64,000 bases of DNA from assembly GCA_903850565.1 (NCBI GenBank), contig CAINLV010000111.1, positions 1-64,000 on the forward strand, given 5' to 3'. Source of the DNA: an uncultured Actinomycetes bacterium (GTDB taxonomy: Bacteria > Actinomycetota > Actinomycetes > Nanopelagicales > Nanopelagicaceae). The notes below the pieces were generated by a model, which ran no database searches, was not told the origin of the DNA, and saw nothing but the letters and a program-made list of their open reading frames with translations. The translations under genes and the position numbers were made by a program. This document shows positions 7,607 through 16,031 of the stretch, piece after piece (positions within the stretch are counted from its first letter, which is position 1; each line of letters opens with the position of its first letter).

Positions 7607-8644
7607 ATGAAGATCTTTGGCGTAAGTGTCGTCAAAAATGAGTGGCCACTAATTGCAGTCTCGGTGGCTCATGCACTGGCCAATGATTGTGATGAAGTCA
7701 TAGTTATAGATAACGGCTCCACAGACTTCACACTCCAAGGATTGCAAAACCTTCGCGATTTAGTCTTTGGCGGACGCCTTCATATCTTTCAATATCCGGG
7801 CAAGTATGTCCAAGCGTCAATAACTGGTGCTGCAATTCAATTGGCCCGTCATTTGGGTGCAGATTATGTCCTTGCATTTGATGCCGATGAATTCCTCATA
7901 ATCCAAGGTGATGACAATCTTTCCGAAGTGCTTACTCAAGCTCCTGAGATCGATCTTGCAGATAGCATTCAAATCCATTTGCAGAATTTTGTGGTGCCTA
8001 ATTATTTTGATGAGTACGATCTATCTTCATATTCCGAGATTGTTACCAGAGTCGTTCCCACTCAAAAGCAAGCAGGATTGTCCGGGATCGAACTACAGAG
8101 AATGATTCTTGCTGATGAAGTGGGTCTGCTCGATAATCATTTTTGGAATTTTAAGGTGGTAGTCAAAACCAATAAACGGAGCTTCACCACTTCTGGCAAT
8201 CATCGAACCATTCGCAGAGGTAAGGTCATCTATCTGGATCCAGAGAAAATTATCTGGGGCCATATTCCATATGTGCGCCCTTCGAAAGTTATCAGGAGAA
8301 ATCATGACAAAGAAATTAATCAAAGCACCGTTCATTACCCATTATTGGAATCATTAGCCAACATAAAAAGTGACCGAGAAATTTGGGAATTGGTTTCCGT
8401 AGACGAAAACCAAGAAAACCCTCGCATTCCACTTACTAAAGACGACAAACTCGGCAGAGCTGTGGAACGGGCAGTTAAAGTCCTAACGCCGTATTGGGAT
8501 CGAATCAATGATCCAGAAAGGCACTCGAACGATGAATATGACGGGCCACAATCAGTTCACGAAGCGGCTCTGTTAGCGACACTCATCGACGTCGTTTACG
8601 AATACATTGGGAAAGATTTCACCGATCAGATTCAGATCCCTTAA
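7607..8644 (+). CDS. Family 2 type glycosyltransferase
   Basis: A 345-residue glycosyltransferase of the GT-A fold. The N-terminus (GVSVVKNEWPLIAVSV, EVIVIDNGSTDFT) and the metal-binding region (VLAFDADEFLI) are typical of the Glyco_tranf_2_4 subgroup. The frame is open back to 7427, but ATG 7607 is chosen because the fold starts immediately after it and AGGA precedes it. No membrane helix is seen. It is divergent from the methyltransferase gene, with a 104-base gap that must hold both promoters. Probable role in polysaccharide or glycoprotein assembly; donor and acceptor unknown. Confidence 0.85.
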   Translation: MKIFGVSVVKNEWPLIAVSVAHALANDCDEVIVIDNGSTDFTLQGLQNLRDLVFGGRLHIFQYPGKYVQASITGAAIQLARHLGADYVLAFDADEFLIIQGDDNLSEVLTQAPEIDLADSIQIHLQNFVVPNYFDEYDLSSYSEIVTRVVPTQKQAGLSGIELQRMILADEVGLLDNHFWNFKVVVKTNKRSFTTSGNHRTIRRGKVIYLDPEKIIWGHIPYVRPSKVIRRNHDKEINQSTVHYPLLESLANIKSDREIWELVSVDENQENPRIPLTKDDKLGRAVERAVKVLTPYWDRINDPERHSNDEYDGPQSVHEAALLATLIDVVYEYIGKDFTDQIQIP

Positions 8645-8647
8645 TCC

Positions 8648-9160
8648 CTATTTCTTTTTGATGTAGCCCTTTGGGCATATTGGATTGACTGCGGTGACTT
8701 TCTTAACGGTCTTTCCTTTCAAGCAAGTGATTGTCGTCTTCTTAACCACCTTTTTCGGAGTTACTTTTGCCGAAGGCGTGGGAGACGCTTTAGGAGTGTT
8801 GACTTGCTTCTCCATTAAGCGAAGTGTGTCGGCGAATTCACCGGTCTCTTCTTCGGCATAACCAGCGACCGTATCCAAATCTGAAGTTGGATCGGCTAGA
8901 TTCTGATCGATGGTGCGCCGAACATTTAGGAAATCATCCATAATTTTTGTGAAGGAAGCCATGGTCGTGGCATCGTTTCCGATCTTGGACTTCACTACCA
9001 ACAAGCGGGCATATTCTGAATCGAAAATTGGATTGTATTTAGCCTGGATAGTTGCCACCCGATCTGCTCGGGTAGGCACTGCATCATCTGCACGAGCAAC
9101 GCTAACGGTGCCAAAGATCAAGGAAAAAACGACTAGAAGTAGCGGGACTTTCGATTTCAT
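8648..9160 (-). CDS. Secreted protein with basic Cys-containing C-terminal tail
   Basis: A 170-residue protein with a clear signal peptide (KSKVPLLLVVFSLIFGTVSVARA, cleavage after ARA). The mature part is helical, followed by a Pro/Thr/Lys linker (SPTPSAKVTPKK) and a short C-terminal module TITCLKGKTVKKVTAVNP then CPKGY. The two-Cys tail of the form ITCxKGKxxKKVTAxxPxCPxGYxxK recurs on exported proteins of freshwater actinobacteria, as I recall, and helps identify the lineage. Function unknown; a surface-anchoring or wall-binding role of the tail is inference. It ends four bases from the convergent glycosyltransferase. Confidence 0.75.
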   Translation of the reverse strand: MKSKVPLLLVVFSLIFGTVSVARADDAVPTRADRVATIQAKYNPIFDSEYARLLVVKSKIGNDATTMASFTKIMDDFLNVRRTIDQNLADPTSDLDTVAGYAEEETGEFADTLRLMEKQVNTPKASPTPSAKVTPKKVVKKTTITCLKGKTVKKVTAVNPICPKGYIKKK

Positions 9161-9251
9161 GCCTTAATCGTACTTACTCCCCAGAAGGCTAGAAAGGTCA
9201 AACTCCCTCTCAATAGTGATGGCACTATGTGTTTTTCATTACGAGTCGAAG

Positions 9252-9974
9252 TTAAATAATTCCTTGCGCTAGCGCTTCGTGCGTTTGGGAATTCTGGATC
9301 TGGACAAATTTGATTTTTGCCACCGGGATATCGGTGGTGGCGACCAGGTTCTTGGCGCTAGCACCGGCTTCGGTCCAAGTAGCCACAATGGTCGTTGCTC
9401 CGACGGCATCGGTGACGACTAGGTCATAACTTTCCGGCGTTGAGCTACTTTCTTCGCTTCGATAGGTGCAACTCCAGATGAACTGAGTACCCCAATTCTG
9501 CGAACGAACCTTCATATCCACCAACATTGAATCAGCCGCGAGCGCCTTCATTGAGACATTCGTTGCCGAAATCGAGTTCGTTACATTCGAACCGACCTGT
9601 CCGCCAGATTGGCCAGCGGTTGATCCCAAAAAGAGTCCGACCGCAATTACGGTGGATGCGGCTACAGATAGCCCAGCTACCAATTGCATTCTAAAACGCT
9701 TCCGCTGAGCCACAACGCCACGGGCCAGATCTCGAATGGGTGCGCTGGGAAGCGCGAACACATTCGAAGGCTCAGGTTGATCCATCAGACCTTTAGCCGT
9801 CTCTTTATCAATCTTCATGAGGAAACCAGGAATGCTGGCGAGTTCAGCTACAGATCTGGTGCAACCGTCGCAATTTGTCATATGGATTTCAAAATCCTTA
9901 CGATCTTTTGCACTGAGGGCACCAAGGACATACGAAGCATCCCACTGGCGAAATTCATCAACTTCTTCGTTCAT
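9252..9974 (-). CDS. Anti-sigma factor with zinc-binding N-terminal domain
   Basis: A 240-residue protein with a ZAS-type motif HMTNCDGC (H-x3-C-x2-C, about residues 31-38) after a helix typical of zf-HC2/anti-sigma domains. One membrane helix (LVAGLSVAASTVIAVGLFLG, about residues 98-117) puts the remaining ~120 residues outside the cell as a sensory domain, rich in Ser/Thr and without a recognised fold. It follows the ECF sigma gene with an ATGA overlap (9971-9974), the standard cognate-pair arrangement. It should hold the sigma factor at the membrane until released by proteolysis or ligand; the signal is unknown. Confidence 0.88.
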   Translation of the reverse strand: MNEEVDEFRQWDASYVLGALSAKDRKDFEIHMTNCDGCTRSVAELASIPGFLMKIDKETAKGLMDQPEPSNVFALPSAPIRDLARGVVAQRKRFRMQLVAGLSVAASTVIAVGLFLGSTAGQSGGQVGSNVTNSISATNVSMKALAADSMLVDMKVRSQNWGTQFIWSCTYRSEESSSTPESYDLVVTDAVGATTIVATWTEAGASAKNLVATTDIPVAKIKFVQIQNSQTHEALAQGII

Positions 9975-10477
9975 TGGATTGCTCCTCTCTCTTGAAGGGC
10001 TAGGCGTAAAGCTCGGAGCGCGTAATGAAGCCGGGACTTAACTGTTCCCTCGGGCGTTCCTTCTTCTCTGGCGATCTCAGCGATCGATTGGCCAAGGTAG
10101 TAGGAGCTAATAACAACCCGGCGATGCTGATCCGAAAGGGTGGATAGCGCATCCGAAAAGATCCAGGTTTCCAAGGTGGCATCAGTTTCATCGGCAGTAA
10201 CAACTTCTGGCAGTACATCTGAGGAGATTTCTCGGCGAAATCTGGCACTTCGGCGATCATCGATGACCAGGTTCCGCGCCACGGTGAAGAGCCATGCGCT
10301 CACACCCTCATCCCCTTGGTCCAGGATCTTGGGATCTTTCCAGGCTCGAAGCATCGCTTCTTGGACAACATCCTGAGCCATAGCCAGATCTTTAGTCATT
10401 TGAACCACGAATCGGAGCAGCCGGGCGCCATGAACCTCATAAAGAGCGTTGATGAGCTGGTCCTGCTTAGCCGACAT
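9971..10477 (-). CDS. ECF-family RNA polymerase sigma factor
   Basis: A 168-residue ECF sigma factor: region 2 (YEVHGARLLRFVVQMT, DVVQEAMLRAW) and region 4 (LGQSIAEIAREEGTPEGTVK followed by SRLHYALRALR). ATG 10477 is chosen over the in-frame start at 10489 because GGAGG sits five bases upstream of it (CCTCC at 10483-10487 on the plus strand). It is followed by the cognate anti-sigma gene. A candidate ECF promoter (TGAACC-N16-CGTTG) lies just upstream, and an identical arrangement precedes the next upstream gene, implying autoregulation and at least one further regulon member. Confidence 0.9.
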   Translation of the reverse strand: MSAKQDQLINALYEVHGARLLRFVVQMTKDLAMAQDVVQEAMLRAWKDPKILDQGDEGVSAWLFTVARNLVIDDRRSARFRREISSDVLPEVVTADETDATLETWIFSDALSTLSDQHRRVVISSYYLGQSIAEIAREEGTPEGTVKSRLHYALRALRLALQERGAIQ

Positions 10478-10495
10478 GAGTACCTCCACTTACTA

Positions 10496-10522
10496 CAACG
10501 AGATACCGGTTCATTTGGTTCA
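10496..10522 (-). promoter_or_regulatory. Candidate ECF promoter of the sigma gene
   Basis: On the minus strand TGAACC (10517-10522) and CGTTG (10496-10500, extended CGTTGTAG) are 16 bases apart, ECF-like -35 and -10 elements. Transcription would begin about ten bases before the start codon at 10477. The same elements with the same spacing occur at 10823-10849. Confidence 0.65.
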
Positions 10523-10539
10523 ATATTATCTGAAAAACT

Positions 10540-10755
10540 TTAAGCGACTAGGCGAAGGGCGAAACTGCCGGGACGGGCGGATTCGATTTGGGCCACAGAT
10601 ACTAACTTTTGGACAGTGGCCTTTTTGGGAGCCTTCGCCTTGCTGGTCAGCAGGAACCAAACGACCAATAGAAGCTCAAGTGCCACGACGTAAGCCAAGA
10701 AGAGTCCGATACGAGCTCCCCAGAAAGCATCGAAATGCATTGCAAAATCCAGCAC
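10540..10755 (-). CDS. Small single-span membrane protein, probable ECF regulon member
   Basis: A 71-residue protein with one long hydrophobic segment (IGLFLAYVVALELLLVVWFLL, about residues 16-36), then a basic stretch (SKAKAPKK) and a soluble C-terminal tail. The start is GTG at 10755 with AAGGGGG seven bases upstream. It matches no family I recognise. Its upstream region carries a copy of the ECF-type promoter found before the sigma gene, with a leader of about 60 bases. By position and regulation it may be part of the sigma/anti-sigma system, for instance a membrane sensor, a modulator or the effector output; that role is inference. Confidence 0.6.
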   Translation of the reverse strand: MLDFAMHFDAFWGARIGLFLAYVVALELLLVVWFLLTSKAKAPKKATVQKLVSVAQIESARPGSFALRLVA

Positions 10756-10822
10756 TTGTTTCCCCCTTATGTAAAATTTCTCTTTATCCGAGGGCTGGTT
10801 ATTTAGCCTCCGTTACTTGCTA

Positions 10823-10849
10823 CAACGAAACAGAGACACCAATGGTTCA
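10823..10849 (-). promoter_or_regulatory. Second copy of the ECF-type promoter
   Basis: Minus-strand TGAACC (10844-10849) and CGTTG (10823-10827) are again 16 bases apart. Beyond the two boxes the similarity to the sigma promoter includes TTGAACCA at the -35 and CGTTGTAG-AAG at the -10, while the spacers differ. It faces the small membrane protein gene starting at 10755. Confidence 0.65.
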
Positions 10850-10905
10850 AAGCAATTAGGAATTTCTCGATGAATTTTTATAGATACGAAATTATGCGAT
10901 TTAAC

Positions 10906-11562
10906 TTATCTAGCCAGAATGTCCCAGCAACCCAATCCCACCAATAAGAGCGCCGCTACCAAACTTCCTGACTTACCTAGTCGTTGTGGCAGACCTGCGA
11001 TGTTGAGCAAACGATCGGATTCCATATCTTTGACCACATTGAGGAAATGGAATGCACAAGCGAAAAGCATGAATCCCAGGTATATCCACGCCGGAACTCG
11101 CTTGTTTGCAGCCACGTAGATTGCCCACGGCAACAACCCAAATGAAATTGCATAAGGCACGACAGAGATCAAGGTCGACTTTAATCCCAGGTTATATAAA
11201 GAGGCACTTGCGATTCCGATTAGGTGAATCATCGTTCCTTTGAATCCCAAGGGGCCAAAGTAAGAAAGAAGTATCGCAAGTACTAAAGCCGTAGGAATTG
11301 CAACCGCTAACGATTCTTTACTAATTGTTCCCGCTACTAGGGGCTTGTTCTTTCGAGCGGCCGAACTATCTAGCGGAAAATCAATGAGATCGTTACTCCA
11401 TCCCACTACGCACTGGCCGGCAACAATCGCAAGTGTTATTTCAAAAGATGCCGCGTTAGAGAATTCGGTTTGCGCAAGAATAAAAGTAGCCGAAGCGACG
11501 ATGAGAGTAGGTCCGAAATGCGTTGCTTTGACGAGAGCTAGAACTTTTGGAATTAGACTCAC
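10906..11562 (-). CDS. UbiA-family prenyltransferase, short form
   Basis: A 218-residue polytopic membrane protein with about seven helices. The first Asp-rich motif of the UbiA superfamily is seen as NDLIDFPLD (N-D-x-x-D-x-x-x-D), and a second acidic cluster as VKDMESD. UbiA enzymes attach a prenyl chain to an aromatic or sugar-phosphate acceptor; in actinobacteria one group makes decaprenylphosphoryl-ribose precursors. At 218 residues it is short compared with the usual 280-300. GTG at 11562 overlaps the TGA of the upstream acyltransferase gene. It is the last gene of a four-gene glycan operon (14020 to 10906), so a lipid-carrier role is plausible. Confidence 0.75.
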   Translation of the reverse strand: MSLIPKVLALVKATHFGPTLIVASATFILAQTEFSNAASFEITLAIVAGQCVVGWSNDLIDFPLDSSAARKNKPLVAGTISKESLAVAIPTALVLAILLSYFGPLGFKGTMIHLIGIASASLYNLGLKSTLISVVPYAISFGLLPWAIYVAANKRVPAWIYLGFMLFACAFHFLNVVKDMESDRLLNIAGLPQRLGKSGSLVAALLLVGLGCWDILAR

Positions 11563-12149
11563 TGCTGAGAATTTCGTTTCAGAAGTTCTTCTGCAAGTTG
11601 AATGATTTTTTCTGACTTAGATCCGATTCTTCTCGACGGAACTCCCAAATATTTCCCGAAATATTCGGTGGATCGATTCACCAATGTACCAGCACCAACC
11701 CCAGTGCCATCCGCCAGAGTCAGCCCCGGCAGGATGATGGAGTTACAACCTATAAAAACGTATCGACCAATTATCAGCTTTGCATGAATTACATTGTTAA
11801 ATTCACTTGGAACTGTTGGATTTATAAGAAATTCACCACTGAAATCATCACTCTTGGAAAAAAGACGGCACCCAAAAGAAACGGTGGAAAAATCTCCTAT
11901 CTCAATCGCCTCAGAGCCGGCGATCAGAGTGCTGTTGTTAGATATGTGAACATAACGCCCAACTTCGACCTTTCCGGAAATCACCGTGAAATCATCGACC
12001 CTGCTGAAATCTCCAAAACTCATTTCGCCCCTGCCGTAGTAGCTGGCTTTACGACTGAGTTGAACGTTTCGGCCCAAGTATTTGAAACCCATTGAGTCCA
12101 ATTCATCTTGGTTATAGAAGCTGGTTTCTTCGCGCTTTCCTTGAGTCAT
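11559..12149 (-). CDS. Hexapeptide-repeat acyltransferase (WbbJ-like)
   Basis: A 196-residue left-handed beta-helix acyltransferase. Hexapeptide-style repeats run through the middle (SFGDFSRVDDFTVISGKVEVG, ISNNSTLIAGSEAIEIGDFS, then FIGCNSIILPGLTLADGTGV), with GAGTLVNRS near the end, as in sugar O-acetyltransferases. The catalytic His is expected in the loop near 'VIHAKLIIG'. It lies nine bases downstream of the DegT aminotransferase and overlaps the UbiA-like gene. Together with DegT this suggests N-acetylation of an amino sugar, as in QdtC/WlbB-type pathways; O-acetylation is the alternative. Confidence 0.8.
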   Translation of the reverse strand: MTQGKREETSFYNQDELDSMGFKYLGRNVQLSRKASYYGRGEMSFGDFSRVDDFTVISGKVEVGRYVHISNNSTLIAGSEAIEIGDFSTVSFGCRLFSKSDDFSGEFLINPTVPSEFNNVIHAKLIIGRYVFIGCNSIILPGLTLADGTGVGAGTLVNRSTEYFGKYLGVPSRRIGSKSEKIIQLAEELLKRNSQQ

Positions 12150-12158
12150 GGAATGAGC

Positions 12159-13232
12159 CTAGCAATTGAGAGACGCATGTAGGAGTTCTGAAATTCTTTG
12201 AACTTGAGCCTTTGAAATACCTCGAAAGAAAGGAATCCCGATAGATCTACCCGATATTGAATTAGACATTGGGAAATTTCCCAACCCTGAATTGTCGAAT
12301 GCTGGCATTGCACTTAACCCACGTTGCCACCATCGTCGAGTCTCAATTCCTTGAGCATCGAAATTCGAAATAATTCGCTCGGCCGTAGCCTGATCTTCCA
12401 AAAGGATATTCCAGTACGGGTTAATAGGATTTCCAAAATCCTTGGTAACCGATAACCCAAGTTCTCTCTCCTTTTGTTGCACGAGTTCTCTAGCTGCCAG
12501 CCACTCCGCCCTTTCCTCTGGCCAATTATCTAAAGCAGCCAATCCAAATGCAGCGGCAATCTCGGACAGTTTTGAATTAGATCCAGGGAAAGCAGATAGG
12601 CGATCACCGTCGAACCCAAAATTCGTCCATAGTCGAAATTCTCTAGCCTGATCTTGATTTCCGAAAACCACAAAACCACCTTCGCCAATCCCCATTACTT
12701 TGGTGGCGTGAAGCGAGAATACAACTGACCATCCTTCGGGAAGTTTCGATAAATCGTGTGGGTGAGCACCAATGGATGCGGCCGCATCGATGACTATTGT
12801 TTTAACAGCTGGATATTGATCTAGAGAAATAGGTGAACCAAATGGAAGCACATATTGAATTGCTTGCGATGTACCAATTTTCTCTGGTACCACCATCTGC
12901 CAATTAGACTCATGGATATCGGTTAAATGAATTCTCTTCCCAGCGGCCAAAGTTGCGTGGGCTCCAGCGGCAAAGGTGAAGTTGGGGAGAAAGAACTCTG
13001 TTTCGCTGGCTAGTTGCATCGCTCCCGTAAGTCCAGTTGTTGCGCTGGAGCAAGTTACGACCTGCCAACTTTGGACACCTAAGAATTCGGCTAGGCGTTC
13101 TTCAAATCGCGCATTGAGTGGACCGAAATTAGAGAATCTGCCAGATAAGTACATCTGATTTAAGTAAGGTTGCACTTTAACTAAAGGCGGAAGTTGAGGC
13201 CGCATAATGGGAATTGAGATTATCTTCTCCAA
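12159..13232 (-). CDS. DegT/DnrJ/EryC1-family sugar aminotransferase
   Basis: A 357-residue PLP enzyme that makes amino sugars from nucleotide keto-sugars. The PLP lysine is in FSLHATKVMGIGEGGF, with the upstream Asp in VIDAAASIGA and the N-terminal (MRPQLPPLVKVQPYL, SGRFSNFGPL) typical for the family. The start used is TTG 13232 with AGGTGG seven bases before it; ATG 13205 is possible. It is 11 bases downstream of a glycosyltransferase and upstream of an acyltransferase, so the operon can make and transfer an acylated amino sugar. The sugar dehydratase that would supply its substrate is not in the window. Confidence 0.88.
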   Translation of the reverse strand: MEKIISIPIMRPQLPPLVKVQPYLNQMYLSGRFSNFGPLNARFEERLAEFLGVQSWQVVTCSSATTGLTGAMQLASETEFFLPNFTFAAGAHATLAAGKRIHLTDIHESNWQMVVPEKIGTSQAIQYVLPFGSPISLDQYPAVKTIVIDAAASIGAHPHDLSKLPEGWSVVFSLHATKVMGIGEGGFVVFGNQDQAREFRLWTNFGFDGDRLSAFPGSNSKLSEIAAAFGLAALDNWPEERAEWLAARELVQQKERELGLSVTKDFGNPINPYWNILLEDQATAERIISNFDAQGIETRRWWQRGLSAMPAFDNSGLGNFPMSNSISGRSIGIPFFRGISKAQVQRISELLHASLNC

Positions 13233-13243
13233 GATCTGACCAC

Positions 13244-14020
13244 CTAACTTCTCAACAAAATTTGTTGGGAATCGCCAATGAGGTGGGTCTTCAAAAATTC
13301 TCTAGCTTCCTTCAGGCGAATACTCCGCCCTTCAGAACTTTGCCCGGCCCATGCATTATTTCCGTGGAGTCGATAGGTGGCCATGGATTCTTGTAAATAT
13401 CCAACGTCTCCAGATTCTGATGCGGCCGCGAAAATCAACCAATCTTCCGGTTGGATGTCTTTTACTGATTTTAGAAAATCATCTCTCAAATTTTCACGAC
13501 GCAGCATTACTGAGCACGTGGCAATGTAATTCCCTTGGGCCACTCTGGCACCCGGCATTCGCATGGGATGACCATCGATTTTATTCAGAGTCCTACTGGC
13601 CAAAATCGCATATTCAGCATCACCGCCATCGTTCAAAACACCAACGGGGTGATGACTGATAGAACACCAAGGGTTTTGCCGCATAAAGTCCATTTGTTTC
13701 GCCAACTTAAATCGATCATTCCAAAAATCATCACCTTCACAGAATGCGACAAAAGGTGAATGTATATCTAGTAAGGGCCCACAAGCTAAAGATTTACCGA
13801 GAGAAAAATAATTGTAGGGATGGTAATTGACTCGGAGCTTTCCTGGGTATTCGTCTTCATAGGATTTTAGAATTTCTCGAGTTCCATCCGTGGAAAAATC
13901 ATCGTGCACGACGACATCGATTTCGAAAGGTGCGATTTGCTCAAAAATGCCATCTAAACAATCCCTGACGAAGCGTTCTTGGTTAAAAGTTAAAACCAGG
14001 ACCGTCACTATTGCCGTCAT
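13244..14020 (-). CDS. Family 2 glycosyltransferase
   Basis: A 258-residue GT-A glycosyltransferase: TVLVLTFNQERFVRDCLDGI at the N-terminus, VVVHDDFSTDGTREIL as the first nucleotide-sugar motif, and FVAFCEGDDFW as the metal-binding DxD-like motif. ATG 14020 is preferred to GTG 14026 because AAAGGGGGT is five bases upstream of it. First gene of a four-gene operon with aminotransferase, acyltransferase and UbiA-like genes; likely adds a sugar in surface glycan synthesis. Confidence 0.88.
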   Translation of the reverse strand: MTAIVTVLVLTFNQERFVRDCLDGIFEQIAPFEIDVVVHDDFSTDGTREILKSYEDEYPGKLRVNYHPYNYFSLGKSLACGPLLDIHSPFVAFCEGDDFWNDRFKLAKQMDFMRQNPWCSISHHPVGVLNDGGDAEYAILASRTLNKIDGHPMRMPGARVAQGNYIATCSVMLRRENLRDDFLKSVKDIQPEDWLIFAAASESGDVGYLQESMATYRLHGNNAWAGQSSEGRSIRLKEAREFLKTHLIGDSQQILLRS

Positions 14021-14081
14021 GTCCACCCCCTTTAGCCGAAAAAGTAACGCATTTCAGCAGAAATCCGACACACTTTTCAAC

Positions 14082-15941
14082 CTAGAAAAGGAAATCCTTT
14101 GTCGTGGCAAAGGAGTTTCCCGACTTTCCTACTGCAACATAGGAAACTGTACATTTACCGGGTTTTTGGCCGTGAAGAACGCTACCTTGGATCTGGCAAA
14201 TTTCCGGAGTTAATGATGTGACCGTTGTATCGATCAGCCGAGAATGGGGCAGAAGAACTTGATTGATCACTGGCAAAATCTTGGAACTTTCAAGTTTGGT
14301 CATCAATTTAGTCAGAACTGCTGCTTCATTTGGTTCATAAATAATCTTTTGAATTAGGTCTACCACCTGTGGGATGTTTCCGGTAACGGCCAAAGGTCTG
14401 GCATTCAAGGTTTTTACGCAACTTAAATTAAAGGCCGGCGCCGCAGAAGATTGGTCACTGGCTGTAGAAGTTGACGTCGCAGGGGTAGTGAATTCAAGGG
14501 ATTTGGCTTCGCCAAAGTTTTCAACTGATCGAGCTTCGAGAGTCACCTGATACAACTTTCCGGGGCGCAAGTTAATAATGGTGCCGTCCCAAGATGAAGT
14601 AAATGTTCCATAAACATTTGGCGCTGGATAATTACAGGCTGCGCCCGTATATAAAACGAGGTCAATATTCTTTCCAGTCCATCGAATTGTCCCCGCAGTT
14701 CCGCTTCCACCATCCACATAGTTCAGTGAATTAATAGATGCCACAACGCGGATGTGTGAATCGGGCATTACAAGAATGAGGTACCCAACTCCTCCCGCAC
14801 CTAACACGCTAACAGGGGTAGAGCTGGAGCCACCGGTACTTCCATTTCCCAATTGGCCGAAGATATTTGAACCCCAACAGTTAACATTTCCCGTGGCCAA
14901 GAGGGCGCATGAATGGTAATAACCAGCGGCAATCGCCGTGGCATTTGTCAGACCCGCCACGGAAACTGGAGTGTTCTTATCGGAAGTTGTGCCATCTCCT
15001 AACTCGCCATTCCCATTCCTGCCCCAACAACTTACTGAGCCATTGAGGTGAATAGCACAGGAATGATCACCTCGGGCCGCAATCATTTTTATGTCAGTCA
15101 AACCGAAAACCGATACTGATACAGCACTTGTAGAATTCGTACCATCTCCCAATTCACCTTGATTGTTATACCCCCAACATTTGACAGTGCCATCAGAAAG
15201 CAGGGCACAACTATGATTTGCACCTAGAGCAATGGAAGTAGCTCCTGAAAGGCCAGAGACGCTGGTCGGCTGATTAGAATTTAGAAAACTTCCATCCCCC
15301 AATTCGCCCGAACTATTTGAACCCCAACATTTCACACTCTGGTCGTTAAGTAGAGCGCAAGTGTGAAAACCCCTGGCGCCGATCGCAATGACGTTACTTA
15401 GACCAATAACCGCCACTGGAACATTGCTATTGAAATTTGTCGCATTACCAAGTTCGCCACCGCTGTTATCTCCCCAACACTTGACCGAACCACTATTTAA
15501 TAATGCACATGAATGGGCATAACCTCCGGCGATAGCGGATACACCGGTCAATCCTGAAACCGGGACAGGAACTTGCGAGCTAACGAAAGTTGCGTTGCCT
15601 ACTTCGCCAGAACCATTTAATCCCCAACAGTCCACGGTTGCGTCAGCCAACAAAGCACAGGTGTGATCTCCACCTGCAGCGATGTCAATTACTCCAGAAA
15701 TTGACGAAACTGGCACCGGGGTATTTTTATTAACCAGAGTTCCATCGCCCAATTGTCCCGACCGGTTGGCACCCCAACATTGAACGACACCAGCGGACAA
15801 GGCACAACTAAAGTTATAACCTTCGGAAATGATACTTAGGGAATTGGTCGCTTGTGCGGAGGATAGATAAGAAGTACAACTAAATATCATGGATAGTGAA
15901 CTTAAAAATCCTAGCCACTTCGCTATTCGAGTGCGCGTCAC
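14082..15941 (-). CDS. Secreted RCC1-repeat beta-propeller protein
   Basis: A 619-residue exported protein with an N-terminal signal (LGFLSSLSMIFSCTSYLSSAQA). Seven successive repeats of about 50 residues follow (residues ~35-385), each of the type HxCALLxxGxVxCWGxNxxGELGDGT, so a complete seven-bladed RCC1 propeller is expected. Each blade has a Cys pair 10-12 residues apart, suggesting a disulfide per blade outside the cell. After the propeller comes a fibronectin-like region (about 400-490), a Ser/Thr linker, and a C-terminal part with another Cys pair (ICQIQGSVLHGQKPGKC). A surface binding or adhesion role is inference; no enzyme motif is seen. Confidence 0.85.
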   Translation of the reverse strand: MTRTRIAKWLGFLSSLSMIFSCTSYLSSAQATNSLSIISEGYNFSCALSAGVVQCWGANRSGQLGDGTLVNKNTPVPVSSISGVIDIAAGGDHTCALLADATVDCWGLNGSGEVGNATFVSSQVPVPVSGLTGVSAIAGGYAHSCALLNSGSVKCWGDNSGGELGNATNFNSNVPVAVIGLSNVIAIGARGFHTCALLNDQSVKCWGSNSSGELGDGSFLNSNQPTSVSGLSGATSIALGANHSCALLSDGTVKCWGYNNQGELGDGTNSTSAVSVSVFGLTDIKMIAARGDHSCAIHLNGSVSCWGRNGNGELGDGTTSDKNTPVSVAGLTNATAIAAGYYHSCALLATGNVNCWGSNIFGQLGNGSTGGSSSTPVSVLGAGGVGYLILVMPDSHIRVVASINSLNYVDGGSGTAGTIRWTGKNIDLVLYTGAACNYPAPNVYGTFTSSWDGTIINLRPGKLYQVTLEARSVENFGEAKSLEFTTPATSTSTASDQSSAAPAFNLSCVKTLNARPLAVTGNIPQVVDLIQKIIYEPNEAAVLTKLMTKLESSKILPVINQVLLPHSRLIDTTVTSLTPEICQIQGSVLHGQKPGKCTVSYVAVGKSGNSFATTKDFLF

Positions 15942-16031
15942 AGATCCTCCAGAGCTTGATGTATAAGAAGGAGATAGTAACCGTTGGAGGTTTTTAATTA
16001 CGCGACGCTAACGCAAATCGACCAATGATAT

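Noticed and set aside
10449-10859. Plus-strand open frame of 136 codons over the ECF region
   Set aside because: It runs antisense through two promoters and the small membrane protein gene; composition is not protein-like.
14800-15870. Tandem DNA repeats of about 150 bases read as a possible non-coding repeat array
   Set aside because: They are the codons of seven RCC1 blades within one open frame.
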